Below are positions 1-7,186 of a stretch of 14,849 nt of DNA, in pieces. Position 1 is the first letter of the stretch. Each line of letters opens with the position of its first letter. The position numbers and the translations under genes were made by a program. The stretch is from CAZUVM01 sp964623885 (lineage in GTDB: Bacteria > Verrucomicrobiota > Verrucomicrobiia > Limisphaerales > UBA8199): assembly GCA_964623885.1 (NCBI GenBank), contig CAZUVM010000076.1, forward strand, positions 1-14,849, in the 5' to 3' direction. Below the pieces are notes generated by a model. It did no database searches, was not told the origin of the DNA, and worked only from the letters and a program-made list of their open reading frames with translations.

Positions 1-2
1 GG

Positions 3-119
3 CGATGCTGGCAAACGAGGCAGGATTACGACCAAGAGAAATACCTTCGACAATTAGAGAAGCGCAAGTCACCCATTGCCGTCCGAGCTCGAGAAATTGC
101 TCAAAAAATGGCCGCTTAA
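3..119 (+). CDS. Possible C-terminal tail of a gene entering from the left edge
   Basis: Frame 3 is open from the window edge to a TAA at 117-119 and encodes about 38 residues. The composition is helical and charged, including DYDQEKYLRQLEKRKS and ending AREIAQKMAA, which looks more protein-like than the other two plus-strand frames here. It would converge on the GH5 gene that ends at 145, leaving 25 bases between the stops. No family is recognised and no catalytic motif is visible. A chance open frame is the main alternative because it is so short. Confidence 0.3.
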   Translation, partial: RCWQTRQDYDQEKYLRQLEKRKSPIAVRAREIAQKMAA

Positions 120-144
120 AACCCTTAAAAATATGTTGCGCCGA

Positions 145-1230
145 TCACCTCAGATGTTGCAGCAGCGTCAGCATCTCGCGGTCGAGTTTGTGTCCTCGAA
201 AATCCTCGTAAGCCACATCTTGACGATCGCTATCGAGCACTCCAAAACCGCCACGCAAATTCCACAGCGACCAACCCCAACCTGCTTCCTTCCATAATTC
301 AAGGCAATCGCGCATCCATGCCAACACAACGGCGTGCGGCGTGCGGTTGAAAGCTCCCCATTCGCCCACGTGCACGCCCACCCCTTTTGCCTCCAGCTTC
401 TTCCATGGTTCGATGCGCTGCCGCCGCAAGGTTTCTTTGTCGACAATCGAGTTTTGGTCGCGGTGGAGCGGCCACGTAGGAACCGGCCAGGTATCTGAAC
501 CGTGCATCCAACTCGCCCGGAAATGGCTAATCTGCACCGGTTCATAGCCGCGCGTGCTCTGGGCAATTCCGAGTTCCGCCAATCCCATGACCGGGCTGCT
601 GCCCCAGCGCAGCCCATCCGCGATAATGAGCCTCTGCGGATCCTCGGCGCGGATTGCCTGCACCAGACGCGTCACTACTCTCACGTACGTATCCTCGGGA
701 ATGTCGGGCGGCTCATTTAATAGATCGAAGCTCAGGCGCTGGCTGGGGATGCCTTTGAAACGCCCGGCCAATTGCCCCCAATGAAAGGCGCAGGCCTCCA
801 ACGCCTTCTCGTCTTTCCAAAGGTCCAGCGGCTCTTTGGGTGGATTGACGCAATAACCCGGCGCTCGATGCAGGTTCAGGTTGACGTGAATACTATGTTT
901 GCGACCCAGTTCCACCGCCGCATCCAAATCTTTCAGTTCCCCTTCACGCAGCTTTAGCCAATCCTCCGGGTCGGTCCAACAAAGATAGGAACAAGGCAAG
1001 CGGACGAAATCGAATCCCCACTCCTCGAGCATCGCGAAATCACTTTCCTGGTACGGCGGGTTTCCCTCACGCCGCTTCACGAACTTCTCCAGCAAGTTGA
1101 ATCCTCGCCACCGGGGCAAGTGTTTGGCACTCACGGCGGGGAGTTCCGCCCCGTCCATTGGCAGCGTTGGGACAACTGCGCCGGCCACGGAGAGCGCACC
1201 AGTTGTTTTCAGGAATTCTCGACGATTCAT
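145..1230 (-). CDS. Tat-exported glycoside hydrolase, GH5 (cellulase-like) family
   Basis: This 361-residue protein is a probable beta-1,4-glucan or mannan-type hydrolase of clan GH-A. It opens with a textbook twin-arginine signal (NRREFLK at 2-8, then a hydrophobic Ala/Val/Gly stretch to about residue 22), so it should be exported folded. The GH5 barrel shows FVRLP (75-79, conserved Arg78), NLNLHRAPGY (117-126, conserved His121), FDLLNEP (168-174, acid/base Glu173), VHVGEWG (286-292, nucleophile Glu290) and a Trp-rich barrel end near 318-324. Both catalytic glutamates are present and the length suits a single-domain enzyme with no carbohydrate-binding module. The ATG lies directly before the Tat signal, which supports this start although the ribosome site is weak. 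It lies 159 bases after the VWA-like gene on the same strand. Substrate cannot be told from sequence. Confidence 0.9.
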   Translation of the reverse strand: MNRREFLKTTGALSVAGAVVPTLPMDGAELPAVSAKHLPRWRGFNLLEKFVKRREGNPPYQESDFAMLEEWGFDFVRLPCSYLCWTDPEDWLKLREGELKDLDAAVELGRKHSIHVNLNLHRAPGYCVNPPKEPLDLWKDEKALEACAFHWGQLAGRFKGIPSQRLSFDLLNEPPDIPEDTYVRVVTRLVQAIRAEDPQRLIIADGLRWGSSPVMGLAELGIAQSTRGYEPVQISHFRASWMHGSDTWPVPTWPLHRDQNSIVDKETLRRQRIEPWKKLEAKGVGVHVGEWGAFNRTPHAVVLAWMRDCLELWKEAGWGWSLWNLRGGFGVLDSDRQDVAYEDFRGHKLDREMLTLLQHLR

Positions 1231-1335
1231 AATCAGCCTATGAATTATCAGATGAGCTCAGCGGGAAAGCAGTCAAAACAGATGACACGTGGGAAGGCCG
1301 AAGTCGAATCGCCGTCGGTGCCTTCTTCGGGTATC

Positions 1336-1375
1336 GAAATTCGGAATTTCTTCGGCCTTCGAAGTTCGGCCTTCG
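1336..1375. repeat. Palindrome plus 11-base direct repeat between the VWA-like and GH5 genes
   Basis: GAAATTC-G-GAATTTC at 1336-1350 is a perfect 7-base inverted repeat around one base. Directly after it TTCGGCCTTCG occurs twice, at 1351-1361 and 1365-1375. On the minus strand this lies between the VWA-like stop and the GH5 start, so it could be an operator, a processing hairpin or a dispersed intergenic repeat. There is no T-tract suggesting termination. Confidence 0.6.
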
Positions 1376-1389
1376 GATTTCAAGACCAG

Positions 1390-2730
1390 CTATCGCGCGT
1401 CCGCCGAACTCGATTGCTGACGCCGCGCAGGCTGTTGTTCGAGCGAGCGCGTTATCGAACTGACATGCCCCATGGGTTGGGAACGCCTCCAAGCTACAAA
1501 TACCGCCAGCAGCGCGAAAACGACGCAAATTCCAACGGCCACCCACACCAGTCGCAACCAATTCGGGGCCGGTTCCGTGGCGGGAGTCGCAATCGAAGCC
1601 GCAGTATCTGGCGCACTTGTCTGTGCGCTGGAACTGCCTGCACTCTCAGGGGCCGATTCGGTCTTGGACGGGCTCGGCGCTGAGGCGAGAGTTTCCGCCG
1701 GCGCAGTCGCAGTTACTGGCGCGCCCGGTGCTTGCACAGGGCTGGGCGGCGGGGTCGCGGCTGTGAGTTGCGAAGTCGGTGTGGCAACATTTGCGATCGA
1801 CGCGGTAATACCGGCGTGCGAATTCGCCTGATCGGCTGTGTCGGACCGAGTTCCATTTGCCAATGATTGAGCTGTGCCAGCGACCGCGTTTGTCAAAACC
1901 GCAGTCGTACTTGAATTGCTCGAACCTGGAACTGGTTGGGGCTTTCTTCCGGAAATGATCAGCGGCGCGGCCATTGGCGGTGGTCTCGCCGGCGCTTGCG
2001 GGGCCGACTGTACAGGTGGAGGTGGTTCCGTGGTCTTTGCCACCTGCGGCTCTGCAGCAACTTTGGGGAACTCCACCGGCCAAGGAGGAGCGCTAATCGC
2101 AACATCAGACAACTTGCCCGCGCGCGCGCGCAGCACCGTCACAACCGGCATATGTGCCGTTTGCTGTTGTTCACGCCAATTGCTGAATGCCAGGTTGATA
2201 CGCTTGTCGAATGGAGTGCCTTGAACATTTTCCAGCCCGGCGGTAACCAAAATCACCGTCAGCGAGTGCGAGTTTTGGACCAAATGGTTCAGCGCCGGCA
2301 GCAAGGGCTCCCACCGCGCGTTCTTTTCAAATTTCTGCTTCTTCAGGAACGCCATTACTTCGGTTGTCATCGCTGTGGGATCCAAAGGGTCGAAATGCTG
2401 GAGCTTGATTTTGCCCGTAAACAATTCCTCATTGAATGTCCAAATGCCCAGCGAATCGACGGGAAGCGCTTCTCCATTAAGCTGGCTGCTCAATAATTTA
2501 TGAAGTGTCTCTTTCAGTCCCGATGTCCGATGGTCCATCGCTTTCGAAGTTTCGATAACCAGCAGATACCGCCGCGGCGTGTGATTCGTTTGGGCCGCAA
2601 GTTCCCTGGGCGTCAGCACGCTCAAGATGAACAGCAACGCCGCGAGGAGCACCCTGGTGCCGGGACTTAGAGCCAGGCAAGCGCGGTTAGCCTTCGTCGG
2701 CCCGCCGCATGTCGTGCACCCCGCGCGCAT
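1390..2730 (-). CDS. Secreted, membrane-anchored VWA-like protein with degenerate metal site
   Basis: From ATG 2730 the protein has 446 residues: a signal peptide (TRVLLAALLFILSVLTP, cut near LAAQ), a von Willebrand A-like domain of roughly 180 residues, a long Ala/Pro/Ser/Thr-rich linker of about 180 residues, and one C-terminal membrane helix (LRLVWVAVGICVVFALLAVF) with a short basic tail. The fold is suggested by RYLLVIETSKAMD (strand 1), DSLGIWTF and LTVILVTAGLEN (strand 4). The MIDAS is altered: DxSxS reads ETSKA, and the usual Asp in the strand-4 TDG motif is Ala. Metal binding is therefore unlikely and the domain may be a scaffold. An upstream GTG at 2787 keeps the frame, but the ATG at 2730 follows GGAAGGCAGG, a better ribosome site. 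It begins shortly after the NYN gene and may be cotranscribed with it. No specific family name or function is recognised. Confidence 0.75.
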   Translation of the reverse strand: MRAGCTTCGGPTKANRACLALSPGTRVLLAALLFILSVLTPRELAAQTNHTPRRYLLVIETSKAMDHRTSGLKETLHKLLSSQLNGEALPVDSLGIWTFNEELFTGKIKLQHFDPLDPTAMTTEVMAFLKKQKFEKNARWEPLLPALNHLVQNSHSLTVILVTAGLENVQGTPFDKRINLAFSNWREQQQTAHMPVVTVLRARAGKLSDVAISAPPWPVEFPKVAAEPQVAKTTEPPPPVQSAPQAPARPPPMAAPLIISGRKPQPVPGSSNSSTTAVLTNAVAGTAQSLANGTRSDTADQANSHAGITASIANVATPTSQLTAATPPPSPVQAPGAPVTATAPAETLASAPSPSKTESAPESAGSSSAQTSAPDTAASIATPATEPAPNWLRLVWVAVGICVVFALLAVFVAWRRSQPMGHVSSITRSLEQQPARRQQSSSADAR

Positions 2731-2805
2731 CCTGCCTTCCGCGGATAAGCAGTTACGTTGTGGTGCGTTGCTCAGTTGTGCTTGCACTTTCAGAATGCTT
2801 CTTGT

Positions 2806-3279
2806 TTACCCACGACGGCGCTGATACCGATGCCGCTCCAGCCGATTGCGACTTTTAATGTCCTCGGCCAGTTCCGCCAAGGTATTTTCAACCGTGTGGA
2901 TGAAATTCATACAGCTCGATGCAAAACCGCCCAGGCTGAGGACCGTTTCCCGCTCCGCCAGATCGTCCGTAACGGCCAGCACCTGCCCATAAGGCTGGAA
3001 CCGGTGCACTGCCCGTTCTATCATCTGGTCCGCGGTTTGTCCTGCCCGAGAGTAAAGCACTTCGACCAATGGCGTTGAATGAGCACGCGGCGTGCCGGGG
3101 GGCGCGCCGCCGCCGTCAAAGAAAATCGTGATCGGGGTCCCAGCCGCATCCTGATACTGCGTAAGACGGCCGATCAGCTCCTCCCGCGCCGCGGCGGAAT
3201 GCCGAGCGCGTCCCCGAGCCAGCTCCGGCCAATTGTGGAGCAGGCTATAGCCATCGACCAGGATCCGGACTAGCGACAT
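2806..3279 (-). CDS. YacP/Rae1-like NYN-domain endoribonuclease
   Basis: This 157-residue cytoplasmic protein matches the NYN_YacP family of PIN-like metal nucleases. Acidic residues expected to hold the catalytic metal are visible: Asp9 in ILVDGYSLLH, Asp55 in TIFFDGGGAPPG, Asp84 in AGQTADQMIE, and Asp105/Asp106 in VLAVTDDLAE. The only characterised relative I can name, Bacillus subtilis Rae1 (YacP), cleaves mRNA in the ribosomal A site. Whether this homologue does the same is inference. The C-terminus is strongly basic (KSRNRLERHRYQRRRG), which would suit RNA or ribosome contact. The length is typical of the family. It is the first gene of a minus-strand group with the VWA-like gene and is divergent from the peptidase gene. 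Confidence 0.85.
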   Translation of the reverse strand: MSLVRILVDGYSLLHNWPELARGRARHSAAAREELIGRLTQYQDAAGTPITIFFDGGGAPPGTPRAHSTPLVEVLYSRAGQTADQMIERAVHRFQPYGQVLAVTDDLAERETVLSLGGFASSCMNFIHTVENTLAELAEDIKSRNRLERHRYQRRRG

Positions 3280-3307
3280 ACGCCACGATAGCCTCGGCGC
3301 CCCGTGC

Positions 3308-3326
3308 CGGAAAGTTTCAACTTCCG
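3308..3326. promoter_or_regulatory. Inverted repeat in the divergent NYN/peptidase intergenic region
   Basis: CGGAA(a)GTT-tc-AACTTCCG forms an 8-base-pair stem with one bulged A. It sits about 30 bases upstream of the NYN start and about 90 upstream of the peptidase start, in the only non-coding gap from which both diverging genes could be driven. An operator or a 5'-leader hairpin are both possible. No T-tract follows. Confidence 0.35.
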
Positions 3327-3412
3327 ACTAGGACGCATGAAGAGACCGTTTTTGTCTGCTTTTGCGCAGTCAGAATCAATGCTACTATCCCGAGGTGATA
3401 AAGGCGCCCCCA

Positions 3413-4939
3413 GTGCGGTGGTTGACCAGAGTAATTGCGATATTAGCCAACTGTGCCTTCCTCCACCATGGCGCTGCACAGGAGGTTTCGCCACTGCTCG
3501 AGCGCCACTGGTTCGAAGCGCGCACAACCCATTTCCATACGTATAGCTGCGGCGAGACCCAGGCGGTCGCGAAACTCGCGGCCCGCCTTGAACAATTCCG
3601 CGCCGCCTATTCAACGCTCGCCGGCACCCAGGCGGTCGCCTCGCCTCCTATTGTCGTCATGGCCTTTCCGGATCATGAGTCGCTGGAGCCGTTCCTGCCG
3701 GTCTACCAGGGTAAACCGGCGAACCTCGCCGCGTTCTTCAGCCGTGGCAGCGATGAAAACCTGATTGCCGTTTCCCTTCCAGAAACCGGGTCCGGTGCTC
3801 TCCAGGCTGTGTTCCACGAATATGCCCACTTATTACTGCGCCATAACGAGCAGTTCTGGCCCATGTGGCTTCAGGAAGGCATGGCCGATATTTATGGGGG
3901 CTTTACAGTTGCGGGCGATCACACGATTCGGATTGGCGGACCGGAAGTCGATTACTTGCGGTACCTCACCCGCGAGCCCTTGATGCCGTTGCGGGATTTA
4001 TTTGCCATCACACATGACTCCCCCGGTTACAACGAACGCCAACGCCAGGGGATCTTTTATTCCGAATCCTGGTTGCTTACGCAGTTCTTAATGCTCGGTG
4101 ATTACGGCGCTCATAAGCAGCAATTCGGCCAACTTACGACGTTGTTGCGCCAGGGTCAGGCGCCGGAACAAGCCTTTACCAACGCGTTTCGCCTCCCATT
4201 GCCCATTTTTGAACGGCAGCTCCAGCAATATCTTGACCACGGGCGCTTTGATTCTTTGGCCCTGAGCGTTCCCGCCAGCCTCTATGCTCCTCAGCCCATG
4301 GCCACCCGCCCCGTTGGGCCGGCTGAAGTTGCGTTTCGCCTCGGGGATCAATTAATGCGCCTGGGTCGATTCCCGGCGGCGAAATTCTATTTTGCTCACG
4401 CGCAGACGATCGCACCTGCCAGCCCTTTGCCTTACGAAGGTTTGGGGCTTCTGGCTGCGGAAGAGCATCAGCACACCGAAGCCTTGCGCTTGCTGCAGGA
4501 TGCTATCCAGCGTGGCTCGGTGAGTTTCCTCGCTCATTACGCTTACGCCCGGGAAAAGCTGCGCCTGAACGAGAAGGCGCCGGATACTTACACGCGCTTG
4601 CCAGCGCCCGATGCGGCTGAAATCGGCAAGGAGCTGGAAAAATCTCTTGCCCTCATGCCCGATTTTGGCCCGGCGCATCATCTGCTCGGTTTATTGGAAT
4701 TGCTCCAGCACGATGATGCTGACGCTGCGGTTCGCCATCTCCAACGCGCGGCGCAACTCGAACCGGAAAATCCCACTTATCCCCTCACGCTTGCCCAGGC
4801 GCAGCTCTTTGCCCGTGATCCGGCAGGAGCTCAACGAACCCTCGAGCCCCTTCGCCGTCCTTATATGGATCCGGAAATCCGGTCCGAGGCCGAGCAATTG
4901 CTGAACGAAGCGCGTCGCCAGGAAACTAATGCTCGTTAA
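3413..4939 (+). CDS. Secreted HExxH metallopeptidase (Peptidase_MA-like) with C-terminal TPR-like repeats
   Basis: GTG 3413 is chosen because AAAGG lies 8 bases upstream and the product then opens with a compact signal peptide (VRWLTRVIAILANCAFLHH, cut near GAAQ), giving 508 residues. An upstream in-frame TTG at 3362 would only add an unlikely polar leader. Zinc ligands are in FHEYAHLLL (His135, Glu136, His139) and, 16 residues on, the third ligand Glu155 in WLQEGMAD, the Peptidase_MA/DUF1570 arrangement. Residues about 300-500 are helical repeats with TPR character, such as RLGRFPAAKFYFAHAQTIAP and DADAAVRHLQRAAQLEPENP. The protein probably acts in the periplasm; its substrate is unknown. 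The membrane J-domain gene starts 29 bases downstream, suggesting an operon. Confidence 0.85.
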   Translation: MRWLTRVIAILANCAFLHHGAAQEVSPLLERHWFEARTTHFHTYSCGETQAVAKLAARLEQFRAAYSTLAGTQAVASPPIVVMAFPDHESLEPFLPVYQGKPANLAAFFSRGSDENLIAVSLPETGSGALQAVFHEYAHLLLRHNEQFWPMWLQEGMADIYGGFTVAGDHTIRIGGPEVDYLRYLTREPLMPLRDLFAITHDSPGYNERQRQGIFYSESWLLTQFLMLGDYGAHKQQFGQLTTLLRQGQAPEQAFTNAFRLPLPIFERQLQQYLDHGRFDSLALSVPASLYAPQPMATRPVGPAEVAFRLGDQLMRLGRFPAAKFYFAHAQTIAPASPLPYEGLGLLAAEEHQHTEALRLLQDAIQRGSVSFLAHYAYAREKLRLNEKAPDTYTRLPAPDAAEIGKELEKSLALMPDFGPAHHLLGLLELLQHDDADAAVRHLQRAAQLEPENPTYPLTLAQAQLFARDPAGAQRTLEPLRRPYMDPEIRSEAEQLLNEARRQETNAR

Positions 4940-4968
4940 TTCGTTTCCAAAATGCGTCGCGCAGGTCG

Positions 4969-5847
4969 ATGCAGAATGACCCGATATTTAATTGGTTAAA
5001 GCAGCAGCAACGCCGGGGTTGCGCCATCGAACTTCTCTTTGCCGTGCTGGGTCTGACAGCCGGAGCCGCCGCGATCGGTATAAGTTATTTCGTGATTTGG
5101 TTTGGCAGCCTCTTGCTGGCGCCCATGGCCACGATGGAAGGTTCCATTTGGCTGCCATTGATCGTCACCACCACTGTCACCGGCGTCCTGCTAATCGACA
5201 GTCTTTACAGCCGGCGCGACGATCTCACACCGGTGAGCCTTTGGCTCGTGCGTGAAACTATTGGCCTGGGCCCGCGCTTGCTGGTCGAAGCTTTTCGCAG
5301 CGCCTCCCGCAGTCTGCATTTGGCCTCGCTCGACACTGCCGCTTGCGCGGCCGTGCTGGCACATCTGGCCAGCCGTAATAAATCCGTCTCCTGCGAAGAA
5401 TTGCTTCATGCATTCCCTGGCATCGTCTGGGCGCAATTGAAACCTCAGCTCAGTTTGATTGGCGGCGTGCTTTTTCTCCGGGCCGATTTCTCGCGCGTGA
5501 CTCTTGCCGAACCTTTGCGCATTCACTTGCGCCGGATCCTGGGACCGCAAGCTCGCTTCGCGCCTCAGCCTGAAGAAGAACCGAGACCCAAAGCCCCACC
5601 CGAGCCGCCGCCACGCGTCGAACCCGAAAAGTTGAGCCCGGAGGAGATCCTCGGCGTCTCCGCTTCTGCGTCACTGGCGGAAATCAAAATGGCTTACCGC
5701 GCGCGGGTGAAGGAATGTCACCCTGACCGGTTCGTCGGTTTGGACCCTGCCGCACAGGCAATGGCTGAGGAATGGACTAAGAGCCTTAATGCCGCTTATG
5801 ACACGCTTGTAGCGCGGGCAGCGGATCGAAAATTCCGCGCGCCATAA
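4969..5847 (+). CDS. Membrane-anchored J-domain (DnaJ-type) protein
   Basis: This 292-residue protein has a hydrophobic N-terminus (about 18-54, then 59-80) predicting two or three membrane helices. A soluble central region (about 85-195) contains no recognised domain. A Pro/Glu-rich linker (about 198-220) is followed by a C-terminal J domain (about 222-285): SPEEILGVSASASLAEIK, then ECHPDRF with the HPD motif at 251-253 that stimulates Hsp70 ATPase. The order is reversed from DnaJ, where the J domain is N-terminal, and there is no zinc-finger or substrate-binding domain. A membrane co-chaperone recruiting DnaK is inferred. The gene follows the secreted peptidase closely on the same strand, hinting at shared envelope quality control. 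The ATG has only a weak upstream AGG. Confidence 0.85.
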   Translation: MQNDPIFNWLKQQQRRGCAIELLFAVLGLTAGAAAIGISYFVIWFGSLLLAPMATMEGSIWLPLIVTTTVTGVLLIDSLYSRRDDLTPVSLWLVRETIGLGPRLLVEAFRSASRSLHLASLDTAACAAVLAHLASRNKSVSCEELLHAFPGIVWAQLKPQLSLIGGVLFLRADFSRVTLAEPLRIHLRRILGPQARFAPQPEEEPRPKAPPEPPPRVEPEKLSPEEILGVSASASLAEIKMAYRARVKECHPDRFVGLDPAAQAMAEEWTKSLNAAYDTLVARAADRKFRAP

Positions 5848-5854
5848 CTGACGG

Positions 5855-5894
5855 TAGGGGACGACGCGAGGAGTCCCTAATTTGATTGGCTTTT
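5855..5894 (+). terminator. Possible terminator of the peptidase/J-domain operon
   Basis: TAGGGGAC at 5855-5862 pairs with GTCCCTA at 5873-5879 (7 base pairs with one bulge, loop of about 10). A short T-run follows at about 5891-5895. It lies just past the J-protein stop and ahead of the convergent mdh stop. The stem is short and the T-run is set back, so this is tentative. Confidence 0.3.
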
Positions 5895-5959
5895 TAAATG
5901 AATCAGAGACTGACGTCGTCTCCTACAATTTCGGGCAGGCTCTGCTCGGCATTCCCATC

Positions 5960-6949
5960 TCACTTCCCCAACAACTCGCCCACCATCGTCTTTTCTTCTT
6001 TCAATTCATTTACCGTCGCGTCGATTTTTCCCCGGCTGAAGGCATTGATGGGCACCCCCTGCACGATCTCCAGCCGCTGCCCGACGTTGCGGATGGGGAA
6101 CGAGCTGATAAGCCCTTGCTCCACACCGTAACTGCCGTCCGAGCACAGGCAGACACTATGCCAATCACCGGCCGGCGTGGGCTCAATGATTGAACGCACG
6201 CTGTCCACCACCGCATTCGCTGCGCTTGCCGCGCTCGAGGCTCCGCGCGCCTTGATAATCGCTGTGCCCCGTTGCTGGACCGAACTGATGAATTCTCCCT
6301 TCAACCAGGCCTCGTCTTTTATCAATTCCGTCGCCGGCCGGCCGTTGATTTTCGCATTGTAGAAATCCGGGTACTGCGTCGAGGAATGATTCCCCCAAAC
6401 GACCACATTGGATACGCTGGAGACCTGCACGCCCGCCTTTTTCGCCAACTGCGACTTGGCTCGGTTCTCATCCAGCCGTGTCATTGCGAAAAATCGGTCG
6501 CGCGGCACGCCCGGCGCATTATTCATGGCGATGAGGCAATTCGTGTTGCAAGGATTGCCTACGACCAGCACGCGCACGTCCGACGCGGCATTTTTCTCAA
6601 TCGCGCGGCCCTGGCCGATGAAGATCTTGCCGTTAATCCCGAGCAGATCCTTGCGTTCCATGTTGGCCTTGCGCGGCACACTGCCCACGAGCAACGCCCA
6701 ATTTACCCCGCGAAAACCTTCGTCCAGGTTGGCAGTAGCGACCACACCCTGCAGCAGCGGAAACGCGCAATCGTCCAATTCCATGCCTACGCCGCCGAGA
6801 GCCGGCAGTGCCGGCTCGATTTCGATTAGGTGCAGGATCACGGGCTGGGTCGGCCCGAACATCGCGCCGGAAGCAATCCGAAACAAAAGCGAGTAACCGA
6901 TTTGCCCGGCTGCTCCGGTCACCGCTACACGAAGGGGAGAAACGCTCAT
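5960..6949 (-). CDS. mdh: Malate dehydrogenase (NAD-dependent, type 2)
   Basis: This 329-residue cytosolic enzyme interconverts malate and oxaloacetate in the TCA cycle. The N-terminus carries the dinucleotide-binding loop TGAAGQIGYSLLFRIA (11-26). The mobile-loop arginines are in VPRKANMERKDLL (Arg93, Arg99), Asn132 is in GNPCNTN, and TRLDENR (157-163) supplies substrate-binding Arg and the His-partner Asp160. NVVVWGNHSSTQYPD (181-195) holds catalytic His188. These are the cytosolic-type (type 2) signatures, distinct from the lactate-dehydrogenase-like MDH3 group. All key residues are intact and the length is normal. The N-terminal beta-alpha-beta region reads LHLIEIEP where the acidic residue contacts the NAD ribose. 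The gene lies 237 bases downstream of glnD on the same strand and converges with the J-protein gene. Confidence 0.97.
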   Translation of the reverse strand: MSVSPLRVAVTGAAGQIGYSLLFRIASGAMFGPTQPVILHLIEIEPALPALGGVGMELDDCAFPLLQGVVATANLDEGFRGVNWALLVGSVPRKANMERKDLLGINGKIFIGQGRAIEKNAASDVRVLVVGNPCNTNCLIAMNNAPGVPRDRFFAMTRLDENRAKSQLAKKAGVQVSSVSNVVVWGNHSSTQYPDFYNAKINGRPATELIKDEAWLKGEFISSVQQRGTAIIKARGASSAASAANAVVDSVRSIIEPTPAGDWHSVCLCSDGSYGVEQGLISSFPIRNVGQRLEIVQGVPINAFSRGKIDATVNELKEEKTMVGELLGK

Positions 6950-6995
6950 ATGGATTTCCGTCTGTCAGTTATCTTTATCTTTCAAAACATTGAAT

Positions 6996-7026
6996 GAGCT
7001 AAATAAGTTAAATGAGTTAAATAAGC
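6996..7026. repeat. 9-base tandem repeat (RAGYTAAAT) upstream of mdh
   Basis: Consecutive units read GAGCTAAAT (6996-7004), AAGTTAAAT (7005-7013) and GAGTTAAAT (7014-7022), then a partial AAGC. They also form a period of 18. The tract is AT-rich in a GC-rich neighbourhood and lies about 50 bases upstream of the mdh start, where it might affect promoter activity or length-vary by slippage. Confidence 0.75.
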
Positions 7027-7107
7027 AACTGCCTTTGCAGGGCGACAAGCGGGGGCGTCTACGCATGCGGGTCATGTCGGCCGTCTCACTGATGGCAGGC
7101 AAATCTG

Positions 7108-7156
7108 ACTGGTGGCCGACCAGTTCATGCTTCGGAGTTTCGGATATCCGTATCCG
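7108..7156. other. Two hairpins between glnD and mdh
   Basis: ACTGGT-ggccg-ACCAGT at 7108-7124 is a perfect 6-base-pair stem with a 5-base loop. CGGATA-tccg-TATCCG at 7141-7156 is another 6-base-pair stem, extendable by A/T pairs. Both lie just after the glnD stop on the minus strand. Neither has a T-tract behind it, so Rho-independent termination is not supported. They could protect a 3' end or be operators. Confidence 0.45.
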
Positions 7157-7186
7157 GAGCTTCGATCCTTTGCCCAGCGCGGCTTC

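Noticed and set aside
1120..1683. Plus-strand open frame of 187 codons across the VWA/GH5 gap
   Set aside because: It overlaps the GH5 Tat signal and the end of the VWA-like gene antisense, and has low-complexity Arg/Ser/Gly composition typical of a shadow.
2117..2132. Alternating CG run (possible Z-DNA)
   Set aside because: It lies within the VWA-like coding sequence and is explained by Arg/Ala codons in a GC-rich gene.
3362..3388. TTGCGC ... TACTAT as a sigma-70 promoter for the peptidase gene
   Set aside because: The spacing is 15 and both boxes are poor matches; not distinguishable from chance.
3362..3412. TTG 3362 as the peptidase start
   Set aside because: The 17 extra residues are polar and precede a complete signal peptide; GTG 3413 has a better ribosome site.
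6272..6829. Plus-strand open frame of 185 codons opposite mdh
   Set aside because: mdh motifs are complete on the other strand; this frame shows no recognisable motif.
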